Of a DNA stretch of 5,063 nt, positions 1 through 5,063 are shown in pieces. The stretch lies in the NCBI GenBank assembly GCA_900550775.1, contig URTH01000141.1, positions 1 to 5,063 on the forward strand, read 5' to 3'. Positions within the stretch are counted from its first letter, which is position 1, and every line of letters begins with the position of its first letter. The stretch is from an uncultured Eubacteriales bacterium (lineage in GTDB: Bacteria > Bacillota > Clostridia > Monoglobales > Monoglobaceae). Under the pieces are notes generated by a model. The model worked only from the letters and a program-made list of their open reading frames with translations, did no database searches and had not been told where the DNA came from. A program made the translations under genes and the position numbers.

Positions 1-1
1 C

Positions 2-2281
2 ACAGAAAAACTGCCTGAAATCGTGTGGAACCTGGCGGACGGTGCAGTTTCTGCCGCGCGCTATCATTACCATGACCGCGTGACAGAGCAGTTTGCAAGG
101 TGCTATGCCGACAACTGCGGAAAGTGGTGTGACGAGCACGGAATCGCACTGACCGGACACGTATTGGAAGAAGAAAAACTGCGGTCGCAGACGGCGGCGG
201 TCGGCGACGCTATGCGTTCGTATGCGATACCGGGCATCGATATGCTCTGCAACTTTGTGGAGCTGACAACCGCAAAGCAGTGCCAGTCGGCGGTGCATCA
301 GTACGGTCGTGAGGCGATGCTGTCCGAACTTTACGGCGTTACCAACTGGGATTTTGATTTTCGGGGTCATAAGTTCCAGGGCGACTGGCAGGCGGCGCTG
401 GGCGTGACGATTCGGGTGCCGCACCTTTCCTGGGTTTCGATGGAGGGCGAGGCAAAGCGCGACTATCCGGCGTCCATCAATTATCAATCGCCCTGGTATA
501 AGGAGTATCGCTATATTGAAGATCACTTTGCACGGCTAAATACGGCGCTGACGCGCGGAAAGCCGCGGGTTAAGGTCGGCGTGATTCACCCGATCGAGAG
601 CTATTGGTTAGATTACGGCCCGGCCGAAAATACCCTTGCCGTTCGGGAACAGGCAGACGAAAAATTCATGAACATTGTGTCCTGGCTGCTGTTTGGCACC
701 GTGGATTTTGACTTTGTCAATGAGGCGCTTTTGCCCTCGCAGGTGGGTGATGACGGCGATAAGCTGAAGGTCGGCGTGATGGAATACGATGTTGTTGTGG
801 TGCCCGACTGCAAAACCATCCGGTCAACAACACTGGCGATTTTAGAGCATTTTCACCAAGCTGGCGGCAGCGTTATCTTTGCCGGAGAATGCCCGAAGTA
901 TGTCGACGCGGTTGCAAGCGATGCAGCCCGGGCGCTCTATGATCACAGCAAGCATGTTCCGTATGATAAAATTTCGATTCTGGACGCACTGGAGGATTTC
1001 AGAGAGGTGCGGATTAAGAACGCAAACGGCGCACCGACAGAAAACCTGATTTATAACATGCGAACCGATGCGACCTGTAACTGGCTCTTTGTGGCGCATG
1101 GTAAAAAGGAGAGTACCACGCCGGAAGTGACAAAGGGACAAAAAATCACGGTATGCGTCAAAGGCAGCTACCGCCCGATGTTGTATGACACCTTAGACGG
1201 CAGCATTCGCACCATCCCCTATGTCCATAAAAACGGAACCACCGTTATTCCTTATACCATGTATCAAAACGACAGCCTTTTATTGCAGCTGACCCGTGAC
1301 GAGAATGCTGCGCCGGGCAATCGCGAAGATGCGGTCTGTGAACCGGAAAATACGCTGCGCGTGACCGGCAAGGTGGATTATGAACGCACCGAGCCGAATG
1401 TTTATATGCTTGACCGCGCGGAATATTCGATCGATGGCGAACCGTTCCGGCCGGAGGAGGAGATTCTCAGACTGGATAACATCTGCCGCAAACGGATGGG
1501 ATGGCCGCTGCGCGGAGAGCTTCTTGCACAGCCCTGGGTTGTCGAGGAAGAGGCGGTACATAACGAACTTGCGCTGCGGTTTGCGATTTATAGCGAGATC
1601 CCGGTCACCGGGGCAAAGCTTGCGTTAGAGCGCGCAGAAGAGGCCGGTATCACGCTGAACGGCGAGGCGGTTCCGTCAATGCCGGACGGCTGGTATACCG
1701 ACCATATCATCAAGACAGTTCCGCTGCCGCCGCTTCGTGCCGGCAAAAACGAACTGGTAGTGCGCCTGCCTTTCGGAAAGCGTACCAATACGGAATGGTG
1801 CTATATTTTGGGTGATTTCGGCGTTAAGGTAGAGGGCAGGATTGCGACCATCATTGACGCGCCGGAGCAGATCGGATTTTCGGATCTGGCAACCCAGGGA
1901 ATGCCGTTCTACGGCGGCAACCTGATCTATCGGACGGAAATCGAGACGCCGGACTGCACGGCGGTGATCCGCGCGAACTATTACCGCGCCGCACTGCTTA
2001 AGGTCTTTGTGGACGGAGAGGAGAAGGGCGTAATTGCGTTCTCACCGTATCGGTTAAAGATTCCGAACCTGAAAAAAGGAAAGCACGAGATCGCGATTGA
2101 GGCTTTCGGGACAAGGGTCAACACCTTTGGCGGCGTCCATAACGTACTGCAATTCCAGTGGGTTGGACCGAACTTCTGGCGCACCAACGATGACGCATGG
2201 TGCTATGAGTATTGCTTAAAGGAGACCGGTATTTTAGCAAGCCCTATCTTTGAAATTTATCCGGACGATACGTCAAAATAA
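2..2281 (+). CDS. Multidomain glycoside hydrolase, GH106-like (5'-truncated by the window edge)
   Basis: Probably hydrolyses a glycosidic bond in a plant or host glycan; the substrate cannot be told, and alpha-L-rhamnosidase (GH106) is the closest guess. The frame is open from base 2, and the first possible start (GTG at 23) has no ribosome binding site, so the true N-terminus lies outside the window. Numbering from that GTG, residues 1-190 look like the second half of a TIM barrel, with GHVLEEEKL at 45-53 as an acidic cluster that may hold a catalytic glutamate, then IPGIDML and NWDFDFRGHKFQGDWQ. Residues about 200-310 look like a GATase-like (trimerisation-type) domain, with DVVVVPD near 256 and GGSVIFAGECP near 281. 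Residues about 515-590 and 640-720 look like beta-sandwich, galactose-binding-like modules with an LNGE segment and an FVDGEEKG segment. Localisation is unknown because any signal peptide is outside. It ends 16 bases before a terminator, so it is the last gene of its transcript. Hydrolase assignment is fairly sure; the family number is not. Confidence 0.75.
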   Translation, partial: TEKLPEIVWNLADGAVSAARYHYHDRVTEQFARCYADNCGKWCDEHGIALTGHVLEEEKLRSQTAAVGDAMRSYAIPGIDMLCNFVELTTAKQCQSAVHQYGREAMLSELYGVTNWDFDFRGHKFQGDWQAALGVTIRVPHLSWVSMEGEAKRDYPASINYQSPWYKEYRYIEDHFARLNTALTRGKPRVKVGVIHPIESYWLDYGPAENTLAVREQADEKFMNIVSWLLFGTVDFDFVNEALLPSQVGDDGDKLKVGVMEYDVVVVPDCKTIRSTTLAILEHFHQAGGSVIFAGECPKYVDAVASDAARALYDHSKHVPYDKISILDALEDFREVRIKNANGAPTENLIYNMRTDATCNWLFVAHGKKESTTPEVTKGQKITVCVKGSYRPMLYDTLDGSIRTIPYVHKNGTTVIPYTMYQNDSLLLQLTRDENAAPGNREDAVCEPENTLRVTGKVDYERTEPNVYMLDRAEYSIDGEPFRPEEEILRLDNICRKRMGWPLRGELLAQPWVVEEEAVHNELALRFAIYSEIPVTGAKLALERAEEAGITLNGEAVPSMPDGWYTDHIIKTVPLPPLRAGKNELVVRLPFGKRTNTEWCYILGDFGVKVEGRIATIIDAPEQIGFSDLATQGMPFYGGNLIYRTEIETPDCTAVIRANYYRAALLKVFVDGEEKGVIAFSPYRLKIPNLKKGKHEIAIEAFGTRVNTFGGVHNVLQFQWVGPNFWRTNDDAWCYEYCLKETGILASPIFEIYPDDTSK

Positions 2282-2297
2282 AGGATGTATTAAAGTA

Positions 2298-2340
2298 AAA
2301 ATTTGCCGAGGAGCAGGTCTTGCCTCGGCAAATTTTGTTT
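2298..2340. terminator. Strong bidirectional intrinsic terminator between convergent genes
   Basis: A perfect 14-bp stem pairs 2298-2311 (AAAATTTGCCGAGG) with 2323-2336 around an 11-base loop. On the + strand the hairpin runs into TTTTGTTT and lies 16 bases after the hydrolase stop codon. Read on the - strand, the same stem ends in AAATTTTTACTTT, so it can also stop transcripts of the oppositely oriented oxidoreductase, for which no nearer - strand terminator is visible. Confidence 0.9.
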
Positions 2341-2422
2341 AGTGCCTTAAGACGCGGGAATAAATCTCTCAGTAGAACTGCGGGAAGATAAAAACTTTAG
2401 CATATGAAAATAAAACCTTCAA

Positions 2423-2431
2423 TGATATAAT
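2423..2431 (+). promoter_or_regulatory. Possible extended -10 promoter element
   Basis: TGA directly precedes a consensus TATAAT (2426-2431), giving the TGnTATAAT form that can work without a good -35. The bases 16-18 upstream (around 2402-2409, TATGAA) do not resemble TTGACA. The expected start point, about 2438, lies only some six bases before a hairpin terminator, so any transcript would be about 30-40 bases long. In AT-rich DNA such a box can also arise by chance. Confidence 0.35.
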
Positions 2432-2443
2432 AGTAAATAGTTT

Positions 2444-2467
2444 GGTGGTCGCGTGGCCGCCCTTTTT
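2444..2467 (+). terminator. Hairpin with U-tract, + strand only
   Basis: GGTGGTC (2444-2450) pairs with GGCCGCC (2455-2461) around a GCGT loop and is followed by CTTTTT and then a second T-rich stretch ending at 2480. Two of the seven pairs are G-U on the + strand; on the - strand the same positions become C-A mismatches, so the structure forms well only in + strand RNA. It sits beyond the main terminator of the hydrolase and has no annotated + strand gene ahead of it. Confidence 0.55.
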
Positions 2468-2525
2468 CGTTTATCTTTTTAATATGTTGCTTTGTAATAC
2501 TTATCAAACTTTGCCGGTTCAACTG

Positions 2526-3710
2526 TTAAATGTGCAGCACAACTCCGCGTGATAAAAGTTTTTCTTGAATTATAGTAACATCAATGCTTGGAAAATCATC
2601 ACAAACAGCAGCCGCAAGTCCTGCCGCTTCACCGGTTACGGCACAGCACGGAATTACCCGCGTAACATCCCACATTGGGTCGGTTGCCGAAATACAGCGC
2701 CCGGCAGTTATGAGGTTCTTTATTTTATACCCGTAAAGCGCCGAAAAAGGCACTTCATAAATCGGACCTCTCTTTTTCCAGTTGGATATAAGCCCCACAC
2801 TGTCGGATACACGCTTATGATCATCTTTTGTATCCATAACCGAAACCCCGTCAATACATCTGGTCATACGGATTTGAGGAATAGTAGTAATAGTTGCCGG
2901 AACATGCTCCTCATTATCCTTTTTCATTTGTTTAACATAATCAAGCGTTTCTTTATGCGAAAGCACAACCATATCCGAAAGCTCTTCTCCGTCAATTCCT
3001 GCAAACCGATGGTTTATAAGCGGAGCCGGCTCATCTCCCGTTTTATCCTCATCGGGAATATCCGATGCCCCGAGTAACACGAGTTTTACCTCTTTTCCAT
3101 CAAAGGCATAGTGCCAAGCCGCAAGAGGATTTCCTTGCTCAAAAAGTCTGCTGTCCTCTCCCGAAAATTTGCAAATATCGGCATCTCCCGTACAATCCAC
3201 CACTGACTTAGCTTCTATCGCAAAACGTCCCGACTTATTTTCCGCAATCAAGTGTTTTATCCTGCCGCTTTTACATTCAGCCGCACATACAGAAGTTCCG
3301 TAAAGAATTTTAACTCCTTCCGAAATAAGAAGCTGCTCCGCAAGGATTGCAAAAAGCTGCGGATTAAACCTTGCAAGGAAACGATTTTCACATCTTTCTT
3401 CTTCCGTACCGCCGCCAAGCCAGGCTGTCGGATAACTATTCGCTTCTGCTCCCATTGAAATTGATAAACGCAAAAGTTCTTCGGCAATACCAAAACTTAC
3501 CTGCTTTCCTTTACCGTCACAAAGCGGAAGATATATTGTTATAAGCCCTGCCGTTCCGAGTCCGCCGAGAATGTATTCTCTCTCAAGAAGCATTACGTTT
3601 GCCCCTTCACGCGCCGCGGAAAGAGCCGCCGAAATCCCGGCGAATCCGCCGCCGGCAATCAGAACTTCCGTTTTATATTTTACTTCCGTTTTTAGATTTT
3701 CATTTATCAT
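2526..3710 (-). CDS. FAD-dependent oxidoreductase (FAD_oxidored, PF12831-like)
   Basis: A soluble flavoprotein of 394 residues that should oxidise or reduce a small organic substrate; the substrate cannot be deduced. The N-terminus carries the Rossmann dinucleotide fold: beta strand TEVLIAGGGFAGI with GxGxxG at G20, G22 and G25, ending in E43 of LLERE, which normally binds the adenosine ribose. DCTGDAD at 172-178 is the usual mid-protein FAD motif, RMTRCIDG near 275-285 matches the R-x-x-R-x-x-G-like segment of this family, and AGRC at 336-339 followed by TGEAAGLAAA is the C-terminal FAD-contact region. No signal peptide or membrane segment is seen. The ATG at 3710 is supported by AGGAG ten bases upstream (3721-3725 on the + strand) and by the Rossmann fold starting soon after. 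The gene is monocistronic and convergent with the hydrolase. Its base composition is clearly AT-richer than both neighbours (hand counts of single 60-base lines gave 32-50% GC here against 53-60% in them), which hints at a different origin. The length is at the short end for the family, but all expected motifs are present. Confidence 0.88.
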   Translation of the reverse strand: MINENLKTEVKYKTEVLIAGGGFAGISAALSAAREGANVMLLEREYILGGLGTAGLITIYLPLCDGKGKQVSFGIAEELLRLSISMGAEANSYPTAWLGGGTEEERCENRFLARFNPQLFAILAEQLLISEGVKILYGTSVCAAECKSGRIKHLIAENKSGRFAIEAKSVVDCTGDADICKFSGEDSRLFEQGNPLAAWHYAFDGKEVKLVLLGASDIPDEDKTGDEPAPLINHRFAGIDGEELSDMVVLSHKETLDYVKQMKKDNEEHVPATITTIPQIRMTRCIDGVSVMDTKDDHKRVSDSVGLISNWKKRGPIYEVPFSALYGYKIKNLITAGRCISATDPMWDVTRVIPCCAVTGEAAGLAAAVCDDFPSIDVTIIQEKLLSRGVVLHI

Positions 3711-3771
3711 ATGTACTTTTCTCCTGTTTTGGTTTTGTAAATTTATCCGGTCATCTCATATTTCGTGCTAT

Positions 3772-3800
3772 ATTTTATCACAGTGTATAATAAAAGTCAA
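3772..3800 (-). promoter_or_regulatory. Sigma-A promoter of the FAD oxidoreductase gene
   Basis: On the - strand, TTGACT (3800-3795) and TAAAAT (3777-3772) are separated by exactly 17 bases, and TGA directly precedes the -10 box, giving an extended -10. Each box has one mismatch to consensus. The start point would be near 3765, leaving a leader of about 55 bases with no obvious riboswitch or hairpin before the ribosome binding site. Confidence 0.8.
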
Positions 3801-3828
3801 TACTGCTTAAAATTTATGAAAAAGGAAG

Positions 3829-3862
3829 GGTGTTTCGCCGTTGAACGACGGAAACATCTTTT
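3829..3862 (+). terminator. Terminator-like hairpin between divergent promoters
   Basis: GGTGTTTC (3829-3836) pairs with GAAACATC (3851-3858), with one G-U pair on the + strand, around a 14-base loop that can itself pair as CGT/ACG or CCGT/ACGG. Four T residues follow. On the - strand the same G-U becomes a C-A mismatch, although that side also has a T-rich tail (CTTCCTTTTT). No gene reads into it from either side, so its role is unclear; it could insulate the two divergent genes or be part of a regulatory site. Confidence 0.4.
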
Positions 3863-3879
3863 CTGTCCTCGTTTCATTA

Positions 3880-3905
3880 GATTTTGCTTTGCATAAAGCA
3901 AAATC
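3880..3905. repeat. Perfect inverted repeat, candidate operator
   Basis: GATTTTGCTTT (3880-3890) and AAAGCAAAATC (3895-3905) are exact reverse complements, 11 bases each, separated by GCAT. No U-tract follows on either strand (GCATG on +, TAATG on -), so it is not a typical terminator. It lies 18 bases upstream of the -35 box of the reductase promoter (about -79 to -54 from the expected start point) and about 80 bases upstream of the oxidoreductase promoter. This is a usual place for an activator or dual regulator to bind as a dimer. No specific regulator is recognised. Confidence 0.6.
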
Positions 3906-3923
3906 GCATGTTTGTACGCCGCG

Positions 3924-3952
3924 TTGACAAATGCGGTACGGATTGTTATAAT
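3924..3952 (+). promoter_or_regulatory. Consensus extended -10 sigma-A promoter of the reductase gene
   Basis: TTGACA (3924-3929) and TATAAT (3947-3952) both match consensus exactly, with a 17-base spacer, and TGT directly before the -10 box adds the extended -10 element. The start point would be near 3959, giving a leader of about 30 bases before the ATG at 3990. Such a promoter should be very strong unless repressed, which makes the neighbouring inverted repeats worth attention. Confidence 0.92.
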
Positions 3953-3989
3953 CAAAATAGAAAGCAAGGAAAAAGGGGGATGAATACTG

Positions 3990-4982
3990 ATGGAATTTAT
4001 TGCGAGCGAAAAAAGGTACGATACGATGCAGTATCGAAAATGCGGAGAAAGCGGATTAAAGCTTCCGGCGATATCGCTGGGGCTATGGCATAATTTTGGG
4101 GATAACGATGATTTTGAGACCATGTGTAAGATGTGTTTTACGGCGTTTGACCACGGGATTACGCACTTTGATCTTGCCAATAACTATGGACCGAAAGCCG
4201 GCAGCGCGGAGATTCATTTCGGTAAGATTCTTCATCAGCATCTGATGCCGTACCGTGACGAACTGATTATCAGCACCAAGGCAGGATACTATATGTGGCC
4301 CGGCCCGTACGGAAACTGGGGCAGCAAAAAATATCTGACGGCAAGCCTTGACCAAAGTCTAAAGCGGATGAATCTTGACTACGTGGACATCTTTTATCAT
4401 CATCGGATGGATCCCGACACGCCGCTCTGCGAGACCATGTGGGCGCTTGACCGCGCAGTCAAGAGCGGTAAGGCGCTTTACGCCGGGCTTTCCAACTATG
4501 ACGGCGAAACCATGAAAGAGGCGGCAAAGATTTTAAATGAGCTGCACTGTCCGTTTGTCATCAACCAAAACTGTTATTCGATCCTGGACAGAACGCCGGA
4601 AAGAAACGGGATTCTTGCCGCCGCAGCAGAAGAGAAGAAGGGAATGATTATCTTCAGTCCGCTGGCGCAGGGACTGCTTGCCGGCCGCTACCGAAACGGG
4701 ATTCCGGCAGATAGCCGCATCAGGAAGATCGGCGGTTCTCTGAACGAAAATTCCCTGACGGAATCGGTGCAGGATAAGGTGGAAAAGCTTTATCAGATGG
4801 CAGAGAAGCGGGGGCAGACCCTGGCGCAGATGGCGCTTTCCTGGCTTTATCATCACAAAGAGGTGACGAGTGTAATCATCGGCGCGTCAAGGCCGCAGCA
4901 GATTTTAGAAAATATCGGAATGCTGGAGAACACGGCGTTTTCAAGCGAGGAACTTTCGGAGATTGACGCCCTCACAAAGTAA
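3990..4982 (+). CDS. yghZ: Aldo/keto reductase, YghZ/MgrA type (AKR14-like)
   Basis: A cytosolic NADPH-dependent reductase of small aldehydes. The E. coli relative YghZ acts on L-glyceraldehyde 3-phosphate and methylglyoxal, so a role in detoxifying reactive aldehydes is likely by homology. The 330-residue protein follows YghZ nearly from end to end: RYDTMQYRKCG, LPAISLGLWHNFG, GITHFDLANNYGP, YRDELIISTKAGY, MWPGPYG and DQSLKRMNLDYVDIF. The catalytic tetrad is visible as D61, Y66, K97 and H138 (second H of YHHR). Cofactor-contact segments are SPLAQGLL at 223-230 and GASRPQQ at 298-304. It ends about 15 residues earlier than YghZ, lacking only the variable tail. The ATG at 3990 is chosen because the YghZ N-terminus aligns from it; AAGGGGG (3973-3979) lies ten bases ahead. 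It is transcribed alone from the strong promoter at 3924-3952 and is divergent from the FAD oxidoreductase. Exact physiological substrate is not shown by sequence. Confidence 0.95.
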   Translation: MEFIASEKRYDTMQYRKCGESGLKLPAISLGLWHNFGDNDDFETMCKMCFTAFDHGITHFDLANNYGPKAGSAEIHFGKILHQHLMPYRDELIISTKAGYYMWPGPYGNWGSKKYLTASLDQSLKRMNLDYVDIFYHHRMDPDTPLCETMWALDRAVKSGKALYAGLSNYDGETMKEAAKILNELHCPFVINQNCYSILDRTPERNGILAAAAEEKKGMIIFSPLAQGLLAGRYRNGIPADSRIRKIGGSLNENSLTESVQDKVEKLYQMAEKRGQTLAQMALSWLYHHKEVTSVIIGASRPQQILENIGMLENTAFSSEELSEIDALTK

Positions 4983-4988
4983 TAAAAA

Positions 4989-5009
4989 AGACCGCCAAAA
5001 CGGCGGTCT
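4989..5009 (-). terminator. Intrinsic terminator for a - strand gene entering from the right
   Basis: AGACCGCC (4989-4996) pairs with GGCGGTCT (5002-5009) around a five-base loop. On the - strand the hairpin is followed by TTTTTTATT, the classic arrangement; on the + strand it is preceded by A residues and followed by GAGCGTG, with no U-tract. It therefore primarily serves a convergent gene beyond 5026, while the reductase transcript would gain only the hairpin. Confidence 0.82.
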
Positions 5010-5025
5010 GAGCGTGTCGATAAAC

Positions 5026-5063
5026 CTACTTTGCGAAAAATTTCATTTTGATTTGATCGCCGT
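5026..5063 (-). CDS. Probable 3' end of an unidentified - strand gene (truncated)
   Basis: Reading leftwards from the window edge, one - strand frame gives GDQIKMKFFAK and a TAG stop at 5028-5026. The stop lies 16 bases before the - strand terminator at 4989-5009, the spacing expected for the end of a real gene. Of the other two frames, one stops at TGA after only five full codons, and the other runs open through the hairpin. Only eleven full codons are visible, so no product can be named, and the call rests mainly on the terminator. Confidence 0.5.
   Translation of the reverse strand, partial: GDQIKMKFFAK

Noticed and set aside
613..2187. Several open frames of 66-99 codons on the - strand inside the hydrolase gene, and one of 82 codons on the + strand in another frame
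   Set aside because: They lie wholly within a long, well-supported coding region, have no recognisable domains or ribosome binding sites, and are the usual shadows of GC-rich coding sequence.
2354..2386. Direct repeat GCGGGAA at 2354-2360 and 2380-2386
   Set aside because: Seven bases repeated twice is too short to rise above chance, and no further copies or nearby promoter give it meaning.
2565..3077. A 170-codon + strand frame opposite the FAD oxidoreductase
   Set aside because: The protein has no recognisable motif and lies antisense to a gene with clear FAD motifs; no promoter or ribosome binding site supports it.
3711..3765. A possible riboswitch in the oxidoreductase leader
   Set aside because: The leader is only about 55 bases and AT-rich, and shows no stable paired elements or known conserved core.
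2282..3989. Insertion sequence ends or target-site duplications around the AT-rich oxidoreductase gene
   Set aside because: No matching terminal inverted repeats or flanking duplications were seen by eye, and no transposase is present; the hairpins found have unrelated sequences.
3797..4180. A 127-codon - strand frame covering the divergent promoter region and the start of the reductase
   Set aside because: It overlaps a consensus promoter and the conserved N-terminus of the reductase, and its translation looks like random low-complexity coding with no family resemblance.

Overview
The window looks like chromosomal DNA of a Gram-positive, probably gut-associated clostridial bacterium (Bacillota). 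This is inferred from AGGAG/GGGGG-type ribosome binding sites, near-consensus sigma-A promoters, U-tract hairpin terminators, and the kind of glycoside hydrolase present. It holds three clear protein-coding genes and, at the right edge, the probable last codons of a fourth. I see no tRNA, rRNA, CRISPR array, transposase, integrase or phage gene.

Layout. (1) 2-2281, + strand: the 3' part of a large multidomain glycoside hydrolase. It is open at the left edge; a TIM-barrel end, a GATase-like domain and C-terminal beta-sandwich modules can be seen. (2) 2282-2525: a convergent intergenic region. It has a strong hairpin terminator (2298-2336) that can serve both strands, and a puzzling second unit made of an extended -10 box (2423-2431) followed at once by a + strand hairpin and U-tract (2444-2467). 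(3) 2526-3710, - strand: a complete 394-residue FAD-dependent oxidoreductase, visibly AT-richer than the genes on either side, with its own promoter at 3772-3800. (4) 3801-3923: the region between two divergent promoters, holding one terminator-like hairpin (3829-3862) and one perfect 11-bp inverted repeat (3880-3905). (5) 3924-4982, + strand: a consensus extended -10 promoter driving a complete aldo/keto reductase of the YghZ/AKR14 type. (6) 4989-5009: a terminator that is functional-looking only for the - strand. It lies just after a probable - strand stop codon at 5026-5028, which implies a convergent gene mostly beyond the right edge.

How the genes relate. The three genes do not form one operon: each has its own strand and its own promoter or terminator. 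Together they suggest carbohydrate use (hydrolase), oxidation of an unidentified substrate (FAD enzyme) and reduction of small aldehydes such as methylglyoxal, glyceraldehyde 3-phosphate or lactaldehyde (reductase). That metabolic link is an inference from adjacency only. I find no convincing novel biological system. The most unusual items are non-coding: the short promoter-terminator unit at 2423-2467 and the palindrome and hairpin between the divergent promoters.
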